From contig NZ_NFZV01000005.1 in NCBI RefSeq assembly GCF_003399765.1, positions 124,001-188,000 of the forward strand: a stretch of DNA of 64,000 bases, in the 5' to 3' direction. Positions 29,652 through 40,858 of this stretch are shown piece by piece; the first letter of the stretch is position 1, and every line of letters starts with the position of its first letter. The notes beneath the pieces were generated by a model. That model was not told the DNA's origin. It worked only from the letters and a program-made list of their open reading frames with translations, and made no database searches. Origin of the DNA: Alkalilimnicola ehrlichii (GTDB lineage Bacteria > Pseudomonadota > Gammaproteobacteria > Nitrococcales > AK92). Both the position numbers and the translations under genes were made by a program.

Positions 29652-31081
29652 CTTCGCCGGCTTTGTCCGACATTGATCATACCCAGGCGATGGGCCGAGT
29701 ACGCCGTTTGCATTTTGTCGGCATTGGCGGCGTCGGCATGGGCGGCATCGCGGAAGTGTTGCTGAATCTCGGTTACCAAGTGACCGGCTCGGATTTACGA
29801 GAAAGCGCGATGACGCGCCGCCTACAGGATTTGGGAGCCCAGGTCTGGTTTGGCCATGACGGCGCGTACGCGCGTGCTGCGGATGCGGTCGTCGTTTCCA
29901 GCGCGATAGACCCTAACAACCCGGAGCTGCTAGCGGCGAAAGAAGCCCGTGTGCCAGTGGTGCCGCGGGCGGAAATGTTGGCGGAGCTGATGCGGTTTCG
30001 TTACGGCATTGCCGTGGCGGGGACGCACGGTAAAACAACCACGACCAGCTTGGTTGCCAGTTTGCTCGGCGAAGGCGGGCTCGATCCGACCTTTGTTATC
30101 GGAGGGCGGCTTAATAGCGCGGCCGCCAACGCGCGCTTAGGCAGCGGACGATATCTGGTTGCCGAGGCTGACGAGAGCGATGCCTCCTTTTTGTATCTGC
30201 AGCCGATGATGGCCGTGGTCACCAATATCGATGCCGATCACATGGCGACTTATGGCGGCGACTTTGGCCGTTTGCGTAGCACGTTTGTCGAGTTCCTGCA
30301 TCACCTTCCGTTTTACGGTCTTGCGGTGTTGTGCATCGACGATCCGGTCGTGCGCGAGATGCTGCCAGAAGTGACGCGCCCAGTACGCACTTATGGCCTG
30401 ACCGAAGGGGCGGACCTGCGCGCGGTCGATATCCGGCAGGAGGGGAATCGCACGCACTTCACGGTCGAGCAACAGGGCGAGCGTTTTGAATTGGCTCTGA
30501 ATTTGCCGGGTACCCACAACGTGTTGAATGCGCTGGCCGCCATCGCCATCGCCAGCGAGCTTGGCGTGAGCCGGGGCGCTATTGCGCGCGGTTTGCACGA
30601 GTTTCAGGGGATCGGACGCCGGTTCCAGCTCTATGGAGCGCTTACGCTTAACGGCCGCGAGGTGCTGATGGTCGACGATTACGGCCATCATCCGCGGGAA
30701 ATCGCCGCTACCTTGCAAGCAGCACGGGACGGTTGGCCGGACCGTCGTCTCGTGGTGGTGTTTCAACCGCACCGTTACTCGCGTACCAAAGATCTGTTCG
30801 AGGACTTTGCCCGTGTTTTGGCGGGCGTCGACGCCTTGGTGGTGACGGAAGTTTATGCCGCGGGAGAGTCGGTTATTCCCGGTGCCGACGGCCGCTCCCT
30901 GTGTGGAGCGATTCGAGCGCGCGGGCATGTCAACCCGGTATTTGTCGAGACATTGGAAGAATTGCAGCGGGTCTTGCCGGAAGTGGTCGAGAACGGCGAT
31001 CTGGTGTTGACCATGGGAGCGGGCAACATCGGTACGTTGGCACCGCGTCTGGTCGAGCAAAGCGAGGAGGTGACTGCGTGA
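29648..31081 (+). CDS. murC: UDP-MurNAc:L-alanine ligase
   Basis: About 477 residues. First amino acid ligase of peptidoglycan synthesis. Motifs: [21 protein letters not shown] near the N-terminus, ATP loop [39 protein letters not shown], and [11 protein letters not shown]. Its ATG overlaps the murG stop by 4 bases; a longer upstream frame runs inside murG and is ignored. The TGA overlaps the murB ATG. Confidence 0.96.
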   Translation: MTSPALSDIDHTQAMGRVRRLHFVGIGGVGMGGIAEVLLNLGYQVTGSDLRESAMTRRLQDLGAQVWFGHDGAYARAADAVVVSSAIDPNNPELLAAKEARVPVVPRAEMLAELMRFRYGIAVAGTHGKTTTTSLVASLLGEGGLDPTFVIGGRLNSAAANARLGSGRYLVAEADESDASFLYLQPMMAVVTNIDADHMATYGGDFGRLRSTFVEFLHHLPFYGLAVLCIDDPVVREMLPEVTRPVRTYGLTEGADLRAVDIRQEGNRTHFTVEQQGERFELALNLPGTHNVLNALAAIAIASELGVSRGAIARGLHEFQGIGRRFQLYGALTLNGREVLMVDDYGHHPREIAATLQAARDGWPDRRLVVVFQPHRYSRTKDLFEDFARVLAGVDALVVTEVYAAGESVIPGADGRSLCGAIRARGHVNPVFVETLEELQRVLPEVVENGDLVLTMGAGNIGTLAPRLVEQSEEVTA

Positions 31082-31974
31082 TGACTGCGGTCGATATCGC
31101 GCCGTTGCGGGGCGAGCTGTTAGAAGACGAGCCGATGGCGCGTCATACCTCGTGGCGCACGGGAGGCCGGGCCGCTCGCTTCTATCGTCCGGCCGATCTC
31201 GCGGATTTGCAGGCATTTTTGCGCCAGTTGCCGGACGCCGAGCCGCTGCTTTGGTGCGGCCTTGGTAGCAATTTGTTGGTACGCGACGGCGGTTGGCCGG
31301 GCACCGTCATTTATACCCAGGGCAGGCTTGACGAGTTGCGTCTGCTCGACGACGACGTGGTCTATGCGCAAGCCGGTGTGCCTTGCGCCAAGGTTGCCAA
31401 GTTGGCGCCAAAAGCGATTTGGGCGGTGCCGAGTTCCTGGCGGGTATTCCCGGCACCATGGGTGGGGCGCTGGCAATGAATGCCGGTGCCTTTGGCGGAG
31501 AGACATGGGATCGCGTGCTCAGCGTCGAGACGCTCGATCGCAGCGGCAACATTCGACAGCGGCAACCGGCCGATTTCGAAGTCGCTTACCGTCATGTCCG
31601 CGGCCCTGCCGATGAATGGTTTATTGCTTGTCGCCTGCAGTTGGACGCGACTGCCAGCGAGCTCGTTAACGAGCGTATTCGCGCCCTTTTGGCGCGGCGT
31701 GGCGCGAGTCAGCCGACCAACCAACCCAGTTGCGGCTCGGTGTTTCGGAACCCCGAAGGGCAGCACGCAGCACGCTTGATCGAACGTGCGGGATTGAAAG
31801 GTATGGGCGTGGGGGCGCACAGGTTTCGAATAAGCATGCGAACTTCATCGTCAATACCGGCGAGGCGACGGCTTCCGACATCGAAGCGCTGATCGAGCAT
31901 GTACAAGCGACGGTGAGAAAAAATTCGAGGTCGAACTTCAGCCTGAGGTGCGAATTGTGGGAGAGGTTTTGTAG
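31081..31974 (+). CDS. murB: UDP-N-acetylenolpyruvoylglucosamine reductase (three frame breaks)
   Basis: FAD enzyme reducing enolpyruvyl-UDP-GlcNAc to UDP-MurNAc. Seen are [16 protein letters not shown] and [12 protein letters not shown] (FAD domain), [39 protein letters not shown] (catalytic serine region) and [13 protein letters not shown]. These lie in four successive frame segments. One base each is missing in the GG at 31404-31405, the G5 run at 31811-31815 and the A6 run at 31918-31923. Each repair joins the conserved text exactly ([39 protein letters not shown]). The TAG overlaps the ddl GTG. Three one-base losses in one indispensable gene argue for sequence error. Confidence 0.92.
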
Positions 31975-32912
31975 TGGCGGCGCGGCGAGCAGATGAAATA
32001 GCGGCACTGGGCCGCGTTGCTCTTTTATTCGGCGGCTGGTCCGCGGAGCGGGAGGTGTCGTTAAAAAGCGGCGCTGCCGTGCTTGCGGCACTTGAGCGCT
32101 TAGGCGTGAAGGTGACGCCGGTCGATCCGCAGCGCGACAACCTGCATCGGTTGGCCGAGTTCGATCGGGCATTCGTAATGCTGCACGGGCGCGGCGGCGA
32201 AGACGGCGTTATTCAAGGCGCTTTGGAGGCGATGCAAGTGCCGTACACGGGTAGCGGTGTACTGGGCTCCGCCTTGGCTATGGACAAGTTGCAAACGAAG
32301 CTTGCCTGGCGCGGAGCAGGCTTGCCGACGCCGGAGTTTGCCCGCCTGGGTGGCGATTGGCGTCCGGAGTCTGTCTGCGGGCGGTTGGGAACGCCGTTGA
32401 TGGTCAAGCCGAGTCGGGAAGGCTCGAGCATCGGGATGACCAAAGCGGAGGATCCCGAACAGTTGCGTCAGGCTTACGCTGCCGCGGGTCGTTTCGACGA
32501 CCAGGTCTTTGCCGAACGCTTTGTCGCCGGGCAGGAGTTCACGGTGGCGATTCTCGGCGAGCAGGCGTTGCCGGTAATTCGGTTGGAGACGCCGCGTGGT
32601 TTTTATGACTTCGAGGCGAAGTATCAGGCTAACGACACGCAATACCATTGCCCTTGCGGCCTGTCGACGGCGGAGGAAGCCGAAATGCAGGCGCTCGCCG
32701 TGGAGGCATTTAAAGCGGTTGAGGGGCGCGGTTGGGGGCGGGTCGACATCATGCGCGACGGTGACGGCAGCAACTGGTTGTTAGAGGTCAATACCGTGCC
32801 GGGGATGACGGATCATTCGTTGGTACCGATGGCGGCCGCGGCTGCCGGCATTAGCTTTGACGAGCTGGTCTGGCGGATTTTGACGAGTAGTAACGAGGTG
32901 CGGGGCAGCTAA
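31974..32912 (+). CDS. ddl: D-alanine-D-alanine ligase
   Basis: 312-residue ATP-grasp enzyme making D-Ala-D-Ala for MurF. Motifs: [49 protein letters not shown], and [17 protein letters not shown] near the C-terminus with metal ligands. GTG start at 31974 overlaps the murB stop. DdlB-type by position. Confidence 0.95.
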   Translation: MAARRADEIAALGRVALLFGGWSAEREVSLKSGAAVLAALERLGVKVTPVDPQRDNLHRLAEFDRAFVMLHGRGGEDGVIQGALEAMQVPYTGSGVLGSALAMDKLQTKLAWRGAGLPTPEFARLGGDWRPESVCGRLGTPLMVKPSREGSSIGMTKAEDPEQLRQAYAAAGRFDDQVFAERFVAGQEFTVAILGEQALPVIRLETPRGFYDFEAKYQANDTQYHCPCGLSTAEEAEMQALAVEAFKAVEGRGWGRVDIMRDGDGSNWLLEVNTVPGMTDHSLVPMAAAAAGISFDELVWRILTSSNEVRGS

Positions 32913-33721
32913 TGGCGACACCTGCGGCGAGCATAGCAAAACGCGTTGCACAGACGGAGCCTGCTCCGCGTCGCAACACGCTGCGTGCTGTGCGTTCGCA
33001 GGATAAGCCGCGTCCGCCGTACCGTCGCTATGCCTTGGCGGTGGCGGTGCTGATGATGCTCGGGTTCGGTTTGGACGCCGGTTGGCGCTGGCTGATGTCC
33101 CCCGAGGTGTTTCCGTTGCAAGCGGTGTCGGTCGAAAGTCGTTTGCAACAGGTCAGCGAAGAGGAAATTCGGGCGGCCATCGAGCCGCACGTCGACCGCG
33201 GCATGCTGGGGTTGGATGTGCGGAGTATTCGGGAAAGCCTGGAAGGCCTGTCCTGGGTGGCTACGGCGTCGGTACGACGGCAATGGCCAGGCACCTTAGC
33301 GCTGGAAATTGAAGAACAGGTGGCGTTGGCGCGCTGGAACGACGAGGAAGCGCTAAACCCCAGCGGCGACGTGTTTGCCGCCGGCAGTGCCCGCTTAGCG
33401 AACGATCTACCGAGCTTGCGCGGTCCGGAAGGCAGTGGCGGGAAAGTGGCCGAGCGCTATCGGCAGTTATCGGATCTCCTGGCGCCGTTAGGTTTTACGG
33501 TCACTGCGGTGACCTTGGACGATCGCTTGGTTTGGCGTGCCGTCCTAAACGACGAGATAGACATGCAACTAGGCGCGGAGCAGGACGACGCCGTATTGCG
33601 GCGTTTCGTCCGCACCTATCCGCGATTGGCGGAAGCGGCTGACGGCTCTTTGGCCTCAGTGGACCTTCGTTATCCGAACGGTTTTGCCCTGCGCTGGCAT
33701 GAGCCCGGCGGAGCGCGATAA
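32912..33721 (+). CDS. ftsQ: Cell division protein FtsQ
   Basis: 269 residues with a basic cytoplasmic tail of about 40 residues, one membrane helix (about 44-62), a POTRA domain starting PLQAVSVESRLQQVSEEEIRAAI, and the beta domain with SVRRQWPGTLALEIEEQVALARW. It scaffolds FtsL-FtsB in the divisome. It overlaps ddl by one base and ends 12 bases before ftsA. Confidence 0.95.
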   Translation: MATPAASIAKRVAQTEPAPRRNTLRAVRSQDKPRPPYRRYALAVAVLMMLGFGLDAGWRWLMSPEVFPLQAVSVESRLQQVSEEEIRAAIEPHVDRGMLGLDVRSIRESLEGLSWVATASVRRQWPGTLALEIEEQVALARWNDEEALNPSGDVFAAGSARLANDLPSLRGPEGSGGKVAERYRQLSDLLAPLGFTVTAVTLDDRLVWRAVLNDEIDMQLGAEQDDAVLRRFVRTYPRLAEAADGSLASVDLRYPNGFALRWHEPGGAR

Positions 33722-33733
33722 AGGATAAATCGA

Positions 33734-34969
33734 ATGACCAAAAAGACCGAACGAAATCTGTTGGTTGGTCTGGATATCGGCACCTCGAAAGTGGTGGCGA
33801 TTGTTGGCGAGATGAACCAAGAAGGTGTGATCGACGTGGTGGGTATTGGTTCTCACCCGTCCCGCGGCCTGAAAAAAGGCGTGGTGGTCAACATCGAGTC
33901 GACGGTGCAATCGATTCAGCGAGCGGTGGAAGAGGCGGAACTCATGGCCGGGTGCCAGATTCATTCCGTCTATACCGGCATTGCGGGTAGTCATATCCGA
34001 AGCCTTAATTCGCACGGGATCGTTGCCATTCGCGACAAAGAGGTGACCTCCGGCGATGTCGAGCGCGTCATCGACGCGGCACGGGCGGTTGCCATTCCGG
34101 CCGACCAGAAGATCCTGCATATCTTGCCGCAGGAGTTCCTGATCGATAACCAGGAAGGTATTCGCGAACCGATCGGGATGTCCGGCGTGCGCTTGGAAGC
34201 CAAAGTGCACATGGTGACCGGCGCTGTTAGCGCCGCGCAGAACATTATTAAGTGTGTCCGTCGCTGCGGGCTAGAGGTGAACGACGTCATTCTCGAGCAA
34301 CTCGCTTCGGCGCACGCCGTTTTAACCGACGACGAAAAAGAGCTTGGCGTGTGCGTCGTCGATATCGGCGGCGGAACCACGGATATTGCGATTTTTACTG
34401 AAGGTGCGATTCGTCATACCGCCGTAATTCCGATTGCCGGCGATCAGGTAACGAACGACATTGCAGTTGCGTTGCGCACACCGACTCAGCACGCGGAAGA
34501 GATCAAGGTTAAGTACGCCTGTGCGTTGTCCCAGCTGGCCGCCGTCGAAGAGACCATTGAAGTGCCTTCGGTCGGTGAGCGCAAACCGCGACGCTTGTCC
34601 CGCCAGACTTTGGCGGAAGTAGTCGAGCCCCGTTACGAAGAACTCATGAACCTAGTACAGGCGGAATTACGCCGCAGCGGGTTTGAGGATTTGATGGCGG
34701 CGGGCCTGGTCTTAACCGGTGGCAGTTCGAAGATGGAAGGCGTTATCGACCTTGCCGAAGAGGTGTTCCACATGCCTGTTCGCTTGGGGCAACCGCAGAA
34801 CGTCGCGGGACTCGCCGACGTGGTGCGTAATCCGATCTATTCGACGGGTGTCGGTTTATTGCAGTTCGGTTGGATGAATCAAGGGAGTCCCATGCCGGAG
34901 TTGCGAGGCGACCGGGGCTTCGAAGCCTTCATGGCGCGGATGAAGAGTTGGTTTCAGGGCAATTTTTAA
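33734..34969 (+). CDS. ftsA: Cell division protein FtsA
   Basis: 411-residue actin-like protein that tethers FtsZ to the membrane. Motifs: GLDIGTSKVVAIVGE, VVDIGGGTTDIAIF, LTGGSSKMEGV, and a C-terminal amphipathic membrane-targeting helix (AFMARMKSWFQGNF). Length as in gammaproteobacteria. Confidence 0.97.
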   Translation: MTKKTERNLLVGLDIGTSKVVAIVGEMNQEGVIDVVGIGSHPSRGLKKGVVVNIESTVQSIQRAVEEAELMAGCQIHSVYTGIAGSHIRSLNSHGIVAIRDKEVTSGDVERVIDAARAVAIPADQKILHILPQEFLIDNQEGIREPIGMSGVRLEAKVHMVTGAVSAAQNIIKCVRRCGLEVNDVILEQLASAHAVLTDDEKELGVCVVDIGGGTTDIAIFTEGAIRHTAVIPIAGDQVTNDIAVALRTPTQHAEEIKVKYACALSQLAAVEETIEVPSVGERKPRRLSRQTLAEVVEPRYEELMNLVQAELRRSGFEDLMAAGLVLTGGSSKMEGVIDLAEEVFHMPVRLGQPQNVAGLADVVRNPIYSTGVGLLQFGWMNQGSPMPELRGDRGFEAFMARMKSWFQGNF

Positions 34970-35045
34970 TAATTGAGTAACGCGCGGGATGCGCGTTGTT
35001 CTGACGTGTTTAGGTGCGGTAGATGGAGATCTTAAGGAGGCTAGA

Positions 35046-36206
35046 ATGTTTGAGCTAATGGATTCGTATAGCCAAAGCGCCGTCATTAAAGTAATCGGTG
35101 TCGGCGGCGGCGGCGGTAACGCCGTTCAACATATGGTGTCGGCGGATATTGAGGGGGTCGATTTTATCTGCGCGAATACGGATGCGCAGGCCCTCAAGAA
35201 CACGGCTGCTCGCACGGTATTGCAGCTGGGTACGAGCGTAACCAAAGGTTTGGGAGCGGGCGCTAACCCCAATGTCGGGCGGGATGCCGCGCTCGAAGAC
35301 CGGGAGCGTATCCAGGAGCTGCTCGAAGGGGCGGATATGGTGTTTATCACCGCCGGTATGGGTGGCGGCACGGGCACCGGTGCGGCACCTGTCGTTGCCG
35401 AAGTTGCGAAGGAAATGGGGATTTTGACGGTGGCGGTTGTTACCAAACCCTTTCCTTTCGAAGGCGGCAAGCGGATGCGCGTCGCTCAGGAAGGTATCGA
35501 ACAGCTCGGCAAGCACGTTGACTCTTTGATCACGATCCCCAATGAAAAGCTGCTCAGCGTTTTGGGTAAGAACCTGACCTTGCTGGATGCTTTCAAGTCG
35601 GCTAACGACGTGTTGCTCGGTGCGGTAAAAGGCATCGCCGAACTGATTACCCGCCCGGGCCTGATTAACGTCGACTTCGCCGACGTGCGTACGGTCATGT
35701 CGGAAATGGGAATGGCGGTGATGGGTTCCGGTGCCGCTTCGGGAGAAGGCCGGGCGCGCGAAGCCGCCGAGCGGGCTATTGCCAGTCCCTTGCTGGAAGA
35801 TATCGAGATTGCCGGCGCCAACGGTATTTTGGTCAATATTACCGCTGGTATGGATCTCTCTATCGGAGAGTTTGACGAGGTAGGTAGCACCATCAAGGAC
35901 TTCGCGTCCGAGGACGCCACCGTCGTTGTCGGTACCGTTATCGATCCGGAATTGGAAGGCGAGTTGCGTGTTACCGTGGTGGCCACCGGTTTAGGGGCCG
36001 AAGGCAAAGCGGCGCAACCGGCTGCGGCTCCGGCTCCGCAACCGCAGACCGTTAGCAAAAAGCCGAGCGGCGAGGTCGATTACGCGCAGTTGGATCGACC
36101 CACGGTCATTCGTAAGAAAGCGGCGAATGAGCGTTATCCGGAGCAGGGAAGCGGGGATCTCGATTATCTAGACATCCCGGCCTTCCTGCGCCGTCAGGCA
36201 GACTGA
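35046..36206 (+). CDS. ftsZ: Cell division GTPase FtsZ
   Basis: 386 residues. Tubulin-like GTPase forming the division ring. GTP-binding text [13 protein letters not shown], the tubulin signature [18 protein letters not shown] (about 102-119), synergy loop region [11 protein letters not shown], a variable proline/alanine linker and the C-terminal peptide [12 protein letters not shown] that binds FtsA and ZapD. The ATG at 35046 follows TAAGGAGG; the frame reaching back to 34989 lacks a ribosome site. Confidence 0.98.
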   Translation: MFELMDSYSQSAVIKVIGVGGGGGNAVQHMVSADIEGVDFICANTDAQALKNTAARTVLQLGTSVTKGLGAGANPNVGRDAALEDRERIQELLEGADMVFITAGMGGGTGTGAAPVVAEVAKEMGILTVAVVTKPFPFEGGKRMRVAQEGIEQLGKHVDSLITIPNEKLLSVLGKNLTLLDAFKSANDVLLGAVKGIAELITRPGLINVDFADVRTVMSEMGMAVMGSGAASGEGRAREAAERAIASPLLEDIEIAGANGILVNITAGMDLSIGEFDEVGSTIKDFASEDATVVVGTVIDPELEGELRVTVVATGLGAEGKAAQPAAAPAPQPQTVSKKPSGEVDYAQLDRPTVIRKKAANERYPEQGSGDLDYLDIPAFLRRQAD

Positions 36207-36542
36207 CGGCTCTACCATCTCCGCACCTTTTCGGCTGCGGCGGGCATTGACGCCCGCCGCAGGGCCGTCCCGAAAGCAGCGGAACTGGCGTTGGGAGCGG
36301 GGGCTGCAACAGTGTTGCTCGCTACCGAAAGCCATTTTGTACAGCTAGTCGGGAACCTCTTCATCTTTTTCTGCTCTAACGTGATGTGCGATGGAGTTCG
36401 CAAAAACTATAAGCCAAGGTAGGCACGTCGGTCGTATTTCCGTACAATGGTGCGCTGCAACCATGACAATGGCCATGGATCCCGCATTGGCGCCGGCCTT
36501 ACGACTTTTCCTTGATGTGATGCATGAGGAGTCTTCCTCGCG
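36207..36542. other. ftsZ-lpxC intergenic region
   Basis: 336 bases without a gene. It contains the strong hairpin listed separately near its start, then a stretch presumably holding the lpxC promoter; no clear consensus promoter was picked out. The lpxC ATG follows GAGGAGTC. Confidence 0.5.
36235..36262 (+). terminator. Strong hairpin after ftsZ
   Basis: CTGCGGCGGGC (36235-36245) and GCCCGCCGCAG (36252-36262) form a perfect 11-bp G+C-rich stem with a 6-base loop. No T-run follows, so it may slow, process or protect the ftsZ message instead of terminating it. Confidence 0.5.
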
Positions 36543-37454
36543 ATGATTCGACAACGGACACTAAAAAACAGCATCCGTGCCACAGGTGTTGGCCTTCACA
36601 CTGGTGAGAAGGTTTACTTGACCCTGCGGCCGGCCGCGCCGAATACGGGTATCGTTTTTCGACGTGTCGATTTAGACGAACCGGTGGAGATTAAAGCAGC
36701 GCCGGAGAATGTCGGCGATACGCAGCTTTCCACCTGCTTGATAAATGGCGATGTGCGGGTTTCTACCGTTGAACATCTGCTTTCCGCCATGGCAGGGCTA
36801 GGCATCGATAATGCCTACGTCGATGTGAGCGCACCGGAAGTGCCGATTATGGACGGTAGCGCTGGCCCCTTCGTGTTCTTGATCCGCTCCGCCGGTATCG
36901 AAGAGCAGGCTGCCGCCAAGAAATTCATCCGTATCAAACGTCCGATTAAGGTCGAAGACGGCGATAAGTGGGTTCGTTTCGATCCATTCGACGGATTCAA
37001 AGTCGGCTTTACCATCGAATTCGACCATCCGGCATTCAAGAATGTCGATCAACAAGCGGTTGTCGATTTCTCTTCGACCTCCTTCGTCAAGGAAGTCAGC
37101 CGGGCGCGTACGTTCGGTTTTATGCGCGATTTCGAATGGATGCGCGAGCGCCAGCTGGCTTTGGGCGGGAGCTTAGACAACGCGATTGTTGTCGACGATT
37201 TTCGCATTCTCAACGAAGACGGTTTGCGCTATCGCGACGAGTTTGTGAAGCATAAGATCCTTGACGCGATTGGCGACTTGTACCTGCTCGGCCACAGCTT
37301 GATCGGTGCATTCAGCGGCCATAAGTCCGGCCATGCCTTGAACAACCGCCTGTTGCTGGCCCTGCTGGCTGAGCAGGATGCTTGGGAAGAGGTAACCTTC
37401 GAGGACGAAGAGGCAGCGCCCATCGCGTTCGACCAACCCGTTTCTGCCGCTTAG
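36543..37454 (+). CDS. lpxC: UDP-3-O-acyl-GlcNAc deacetylase
   Basis: 303 residues. Zinc enzyme of the committed step of lipid A synthesis. Motifs: [39 protein letters not shown] (zinc His), [11 protein letters not shown], and [22 protein letters not shown] with the HKILDAIGD zinc motif. ATG at 36543 with GAGGAGTC nearby. Standard position after ftsZ. Confidence 0.97.
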   Translation: MIRQRTLKNSIRATGVGLHTGEKVYLTLRPAAPNTGIVFRRVDLDEPVEIKAAPENVGDTQLSTCLINGDVRVSTVEHLLSAMAGLGIDNAYVDVSAPEVPIMDGSAGPFVFLIRSAGIEEQAAAKKFIRIKRPIKVEDGDKWVRFDPFDGFKVGFTIEFDHPAFKNVDQQAVVDFSSTSFVKEVSRARTFGFMRDFEWMRERQLALGGSLDNAIVVDDFRILNEDGLRYRDEFVKHKILDAIGDLYLLGHSLIGAFSGHKSGHALNNRLLLALLAEQDAWEEVTFEDEEAAPIAFDQPVSAA

Positions 37455-37477
37455 CGTGCACCTCCTGTCAAAAGGAG

Positions 37478-37514
37478 GCTAAGGAGCGCCGCGCTAATGG
37501 CTTTGCTCCTTAGC
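37478..37514. terminator. Inverted repeat between convergent lpxC and dciA
   Basis: GCTAAGGAGC (37478-37487) and GCTCCTTAGC (37505-37514) are a perfect 10-bp inverted repeat. A smaller CCTCC/GGAGG pair overlaps its left side. It lies between convergent genes and includes the dciA stop codon, so it may serve as a bidirectional terminator. Confidence 0.5.
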
Positions 37515-37976
37515 GGTCTTTCTTGCCGGCGCCCGCTTGAGCCAGCCTCTCTAAGGCTTGGCGCAGGCGGGCGTCTTCCGTTGCGGCGGCACTGGAGGCA
37601 ATAAGCTCGGCCGTCTCACGACTCATGTCCGTTTTTGTCGCGGTTTCTCGCGTTGCAGAGGTCGATAGCCGTTGCTGCGCACCTGTACCGTTCTCGGGCG
37701 GAACCCGAGCGCTTGCTCGACTGTCTCCAATAAAGTGTGTTGCGCAAAGCGTAACTGCGCTGCCCACGCTGGCGATTCCGCGACTAAGACCAGTGCCCCC
37801 GGTTCGACTTTTGCCAGTTGCCAACGGCCCTGTAGATTCGTTGGCAATTGCCGCTCCAGCGTCCTCGTGAGTTGAGCTAAGCGGGAGGCTTGGTTCAGGA
37901 TTTTGGCGCTAGTTCCGCCGCCTGTTTGGCGTAACCACTGAGTCAGTCGGCGGGGGCCGTCGGTACGATCGCCCAT
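37510..37976 (-). CDS. DUF721/DciA-like protein (one frame break)
   Basis: About 155 residues after repair. It starts MGDRTDGPRRLTQWLRQ at the ATG 37976 (GAGG eight bases upstream). The DUF721 core reads LPTNLQGRWQLAKVEPGALVLVAESPAWAAQLRFAQHTLLETV. DUF721 proteins include DciA, the predicted loader of DnaB helicase in bacteria without DnaC. The frame ends early at RQKRT. Restoring one base in the T5 run 37632-37636 (plus strand) extends it with TDMSRETAELIASSAAATEDARLRQALERLAQ, the C-terminal helix typical of the family. It lies between lpxC (convergent) and secA (divergent), the usual place. Confidence 0.82.
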
Positions 37977-38124
37977 TCGTTTGGCCTCGGTTTGTGGTGG
38001 CAAGATAGCGCAACGCTTTCACAATGGTAAAAAACGCGGAATAGATACAGTATAGTAAGCGTTTTTCCCAGGCGGCTGGAATAGGCCTGTATACGGAAGT
38101 CACATCAGACGCGGATAACCCTAT

Positions 38125-40851
38125 ATGTTAAGCGCGATTGCAAAGAAGGTTTTCGGAAGTCGCAACGACCGCTTGATCGGTAAGATGCGCAAGACCGTCA
38201 ACCGTATTAACGACTTGGAAACCGACTTCAGCGGTTTGTCGGACAGCGAACTGAAGGCGAAGACAGAAGAGTTTCGCCAGCGCCTTAAACAGGGCGAAAC
38301 TCTCGACGATGTGTTGCCGGAGGCGTTTGCAACGGTTAGGGAAGCGTCCAAGCGCGTGCTCGGCATGCGGCATTTCGACGTACAGCTTATCGGTGCGATG
38401 GTTTTGCATCGGGGCAAAATCGCCGAGATGAAAACTGGCGAGGGTAAAACCCTGATGGCGACCTTGGCCGTTTACCTTAATGCCTTGCCGGGCGAAGGTG
38501 TGCACGTAGTCACGGTCAACGATTATCTTGCGCGGCGCGACGCCGAGCAGATGGGGCGTCTATATGGTTTCCTTGGAATGACCACGGGTGTGGTCGTACC
38601 CGGAATGCCGCCGCAGGAAAAGCAGGAAGCTTATGCGGCCGACGTTACCTACGGTACGAACAACGAATTCGGCTTCGATTACCTGCGCGACAATATGGCC
38701 TTTAGTAAAGAGCACCGTACCCAGCGGAAGCTCAACTTTGCCATTGTCGACGAAGTCGACTCGATCCTTATCGACGAAGCTCGAACCCCTTTGATTATTT
38801 CGGGGCCAGCCGAGGAAAGTAGCGAGCTGTACCAGCGCATGAATCAAATCGTGCCAAAGCTCAAGCGGCAGGCGGGAGAAGAAATCGAAACCGAGGAAGA
38901 GGCAGGCGATTACTACGTCGACGAGAAATCGCGTCAGGTTTACATCAGCGAACAAGGGCACGGTCAGGTCGAGGATCTGCTTAAGCAGGAAGGCTTGTTA
39001 GGCGAAGGCGAGAGCCTGTACGACGCGCGCAATATCGGGCTTGTCCATCACCTGAATGCGGCTTTGCGGGCTCACGCGCTGTTCCAGCGCGATGTGCATT
39101 ACTTAGTGCGCGATAACCAAGTCGTCATTGTCGATGAATTCACCGGTCGTGCGATGGCCGGTCGGCGCTGGTCGGAGGGTTTACACCAAGCGGTTGAAGC
39201 TAAGGAAGGGTTACCTATCCAAAGCGAAAATCAAACGCTGGCATCGATTACCTTCCAGAACTACTTCCGGATGTACGACAAGCTGTCCGGCATGACCGGT
39301 ACGGCGGACACCGAGGCGTACGAATTTCAGCATATCTATGGCTTAGAAGTCGCTGTTATTCCTACTCACCGGCCGATGATCCGCGAGGACCATAACGACC
39401 TTGTCTTTCTCACGGCAAAAGAGAAATTCGACGCCATCGTCGAAGATATCAAGGATTGTCGCGAGCGCGGCCAGCCTGTACTGGTCGGTACGGCCTCCAT
39501 TGAGGCTTCCGAGTATCTGGCGCAGCTGTTGCGGCAGAATAAGATCCCGCACAACGTGCTGAATGCCAAGCAGCACGAGAAAGAGGCGCACGTGATTGCG
39601 CAGGCCGGGCGGCCGGGGACGGTTACGATCGCAACCAATATGGCGGGGCGCGGTACTGACATCGTGCTTGGCGGCAATCTGGATGCCGAGCTTGCCGAAC
39701 TCGGCGAGGATGCGAGCCAAGAACAACTTGAGCGTGCCCGTCAGGAATGGGAAGAGCGGCACAATAAAGTCGTGGAAGCAGGCGGCCTCCACGTCGTTGG
39801 TACCGAGCGGCATGAGTCGCGCCGGATCGATAATCAGCTACGCGGCCGTTCGGGACGTCAGGGCGATCCTGGGTCGACTCGGTTTTACCTGTCGCTAGAA
39901 GATAATCTTCTGCGGATCTTCGCATCTGACCGCGTTAGCAACCTCATGCAGCGACTCGGGATGCAGGAAGGCGAAGCCATCGAGAGCGGCCTTGTCTCGC
40001 GGGTGATCGAAAATGCCCAACGGAAAGTCGAGGCGCATAACTTCGATATTCGTAAGCACCTTCTGGACTTCGACGATGTCGCCAACGATCAACGTCGGGT
40101 CATTTACGCTCAGCGTAATGAGCTGCTTGAGGCCGAGGAAGTCGGTGACGCGATCGCATCGATGCGGGTCGATGTTGTGAATAAGGTTATTGATCAATTC
40201 ATCCGGCCTGGCAGCGTCGACGAGCAATGGGATATCCCTGGCTTGGAAGAGGCGTTGGAGGGCGATTTCAATCTGAAATTGCCGGTTCAGCAGTGGTTGG
40301 ACGAGGACGACAGCCTGCACGAAGAGCCCTTGCGGGAGCGGATCGTTGAGGCGATCGCCGAGCAGTATAAGGATAAGGAAGCTCAGGCGGGTTCGCAGGT
40401 CCTGCGGCAGTTCGAGAAGGCGGTGATGCTACAAGTGCTGGATGCGCAGTGGAAAGAGCATCTGGCCGCTATGGACTACTTGCGGCAAGGTATCCATTTG
40501 CGCGGTTACGCGCAACGCAACCCTAAGCAGGAGTTCAAGAAAGAAGCCTTCGCGATGTTCTCCGAGATGCTGGACCGGATTAAGCACGAGATCATTTCTA
40601 TCGTGTCGCGTGTTCAGGTGCGGGCGCAGGAGGACGTCGAAGCGGTGGAAGAGCAACGCCGCCGCCAAGGGAAAATGGAGTTCAAGCACGAAGACCCGGG
40701 CAGCCCAGGCGTTGACGAAGAAGAGGCGCGGCAGGCTGCTGCAGGGGCGACAACATTTGTGCGGCAAGAGCGTAAAGTGGGCCGTAACGAGCCTTGTCCT
40801 TGCGGCTCCGGTAAGAAATATAAGCAGTGTCACGGACGCTTAACGGAATAA
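38125..40851 (+). CDS. secA: Preprotein translocase ATPase SecA
   Basis: 908 residues. Motor that drives proteins through SecYEG. Walker [15 protein letters not shown] (near 100), [20 protein letters not shown], the second nucleotide domain with [16 protein letters not shown], and the C-terminal zinc motif [14 protein letters not shown] that binds SecB and phospholipid. No secM-like gene lies in the 120-base upstream gap. Length typical. Confidence 0.98.
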   Translation: MLSAIAKKVFGSRNDRLIGKMRKTVNRINDLETDFSGLSDSELKAKTEEFRQRLKQGETLDDVLPEAFATVREASKRVLGMRHFDVQLIGAMVLHRGKIAEMKTGEGKTLMATLAVYLNALPGEGVHVVTVNDYLARRDAEQMGRLYGFLGMTTGVVVPGMPPQEKQEAYAADVTYGTNNEFGFDYLRDNMAFSKEHRTQRKLNFAIVDEVDSILIDEARTPLIISGPAEESSELYQRMNQIVPKLKRQAGEEIETEEEAGDYYVDEKSRQVYISEQGHGQVEDLLKQEGLLGEGESLYDARNIGLVHHLNAALRAHALFQRDVHYLVRDNQVVIVDEFTGRAMAGRRWSEGLHQAVEAKEGLPIQSENQTLASITFQNYFRMYDKLSGMTGTADTEAYEFQHIYGLEVAVIPTHRPMIREDHNDLVFLTAKEKFDAIVEDIKDCRERGQPVLVGTASIEASEYLAQLLRQNKIPHNVLNAKQHEKEAHVIAQAGRPGTVTIATNMAGRGTDIVLGGNLDAELAELGEDASQEQLERARQEWEERHNKVVEAGGLHVVGTERHESRRIDNQLRGRSGRQGDPGSTRFYLSLEDNLLRIFASDRVSNLMQRLGMQEGEAIESGLVSRVIENAQRKVEAHNFDIRKHLLDFDDVANDQRRVIYAQRNELLEAEEVGDAIASMRVDVVNKVIDQFIRPGSVDEQWDIPGLEEALEGDFNLKLPVQQWLDEDDSLHEEPLRERIVEAIAEQYKDKEAQAGSQVLRQFEKAVMLQVLDAQWKEHLAAMDYLRQGIHLRGYAQRNPKQEFKKEAFAMFSEMLDRIKHEIISIVSRVQVRAQEDVEAVEEQRRRQGKMEFKHEDPGSPGVDEEEARQAAAGATTFVRQERKVGRNEPCPCGSGKKYKQCHGRLTE

Positions 40852-40858
40852 ATACTCG

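Noticed and set aside
37990-38124. secM-like regulatory gene ahead of secA
   Set aside because: The gap is only about 120-150 bases, and no frame with an arrest-like motif is seen.
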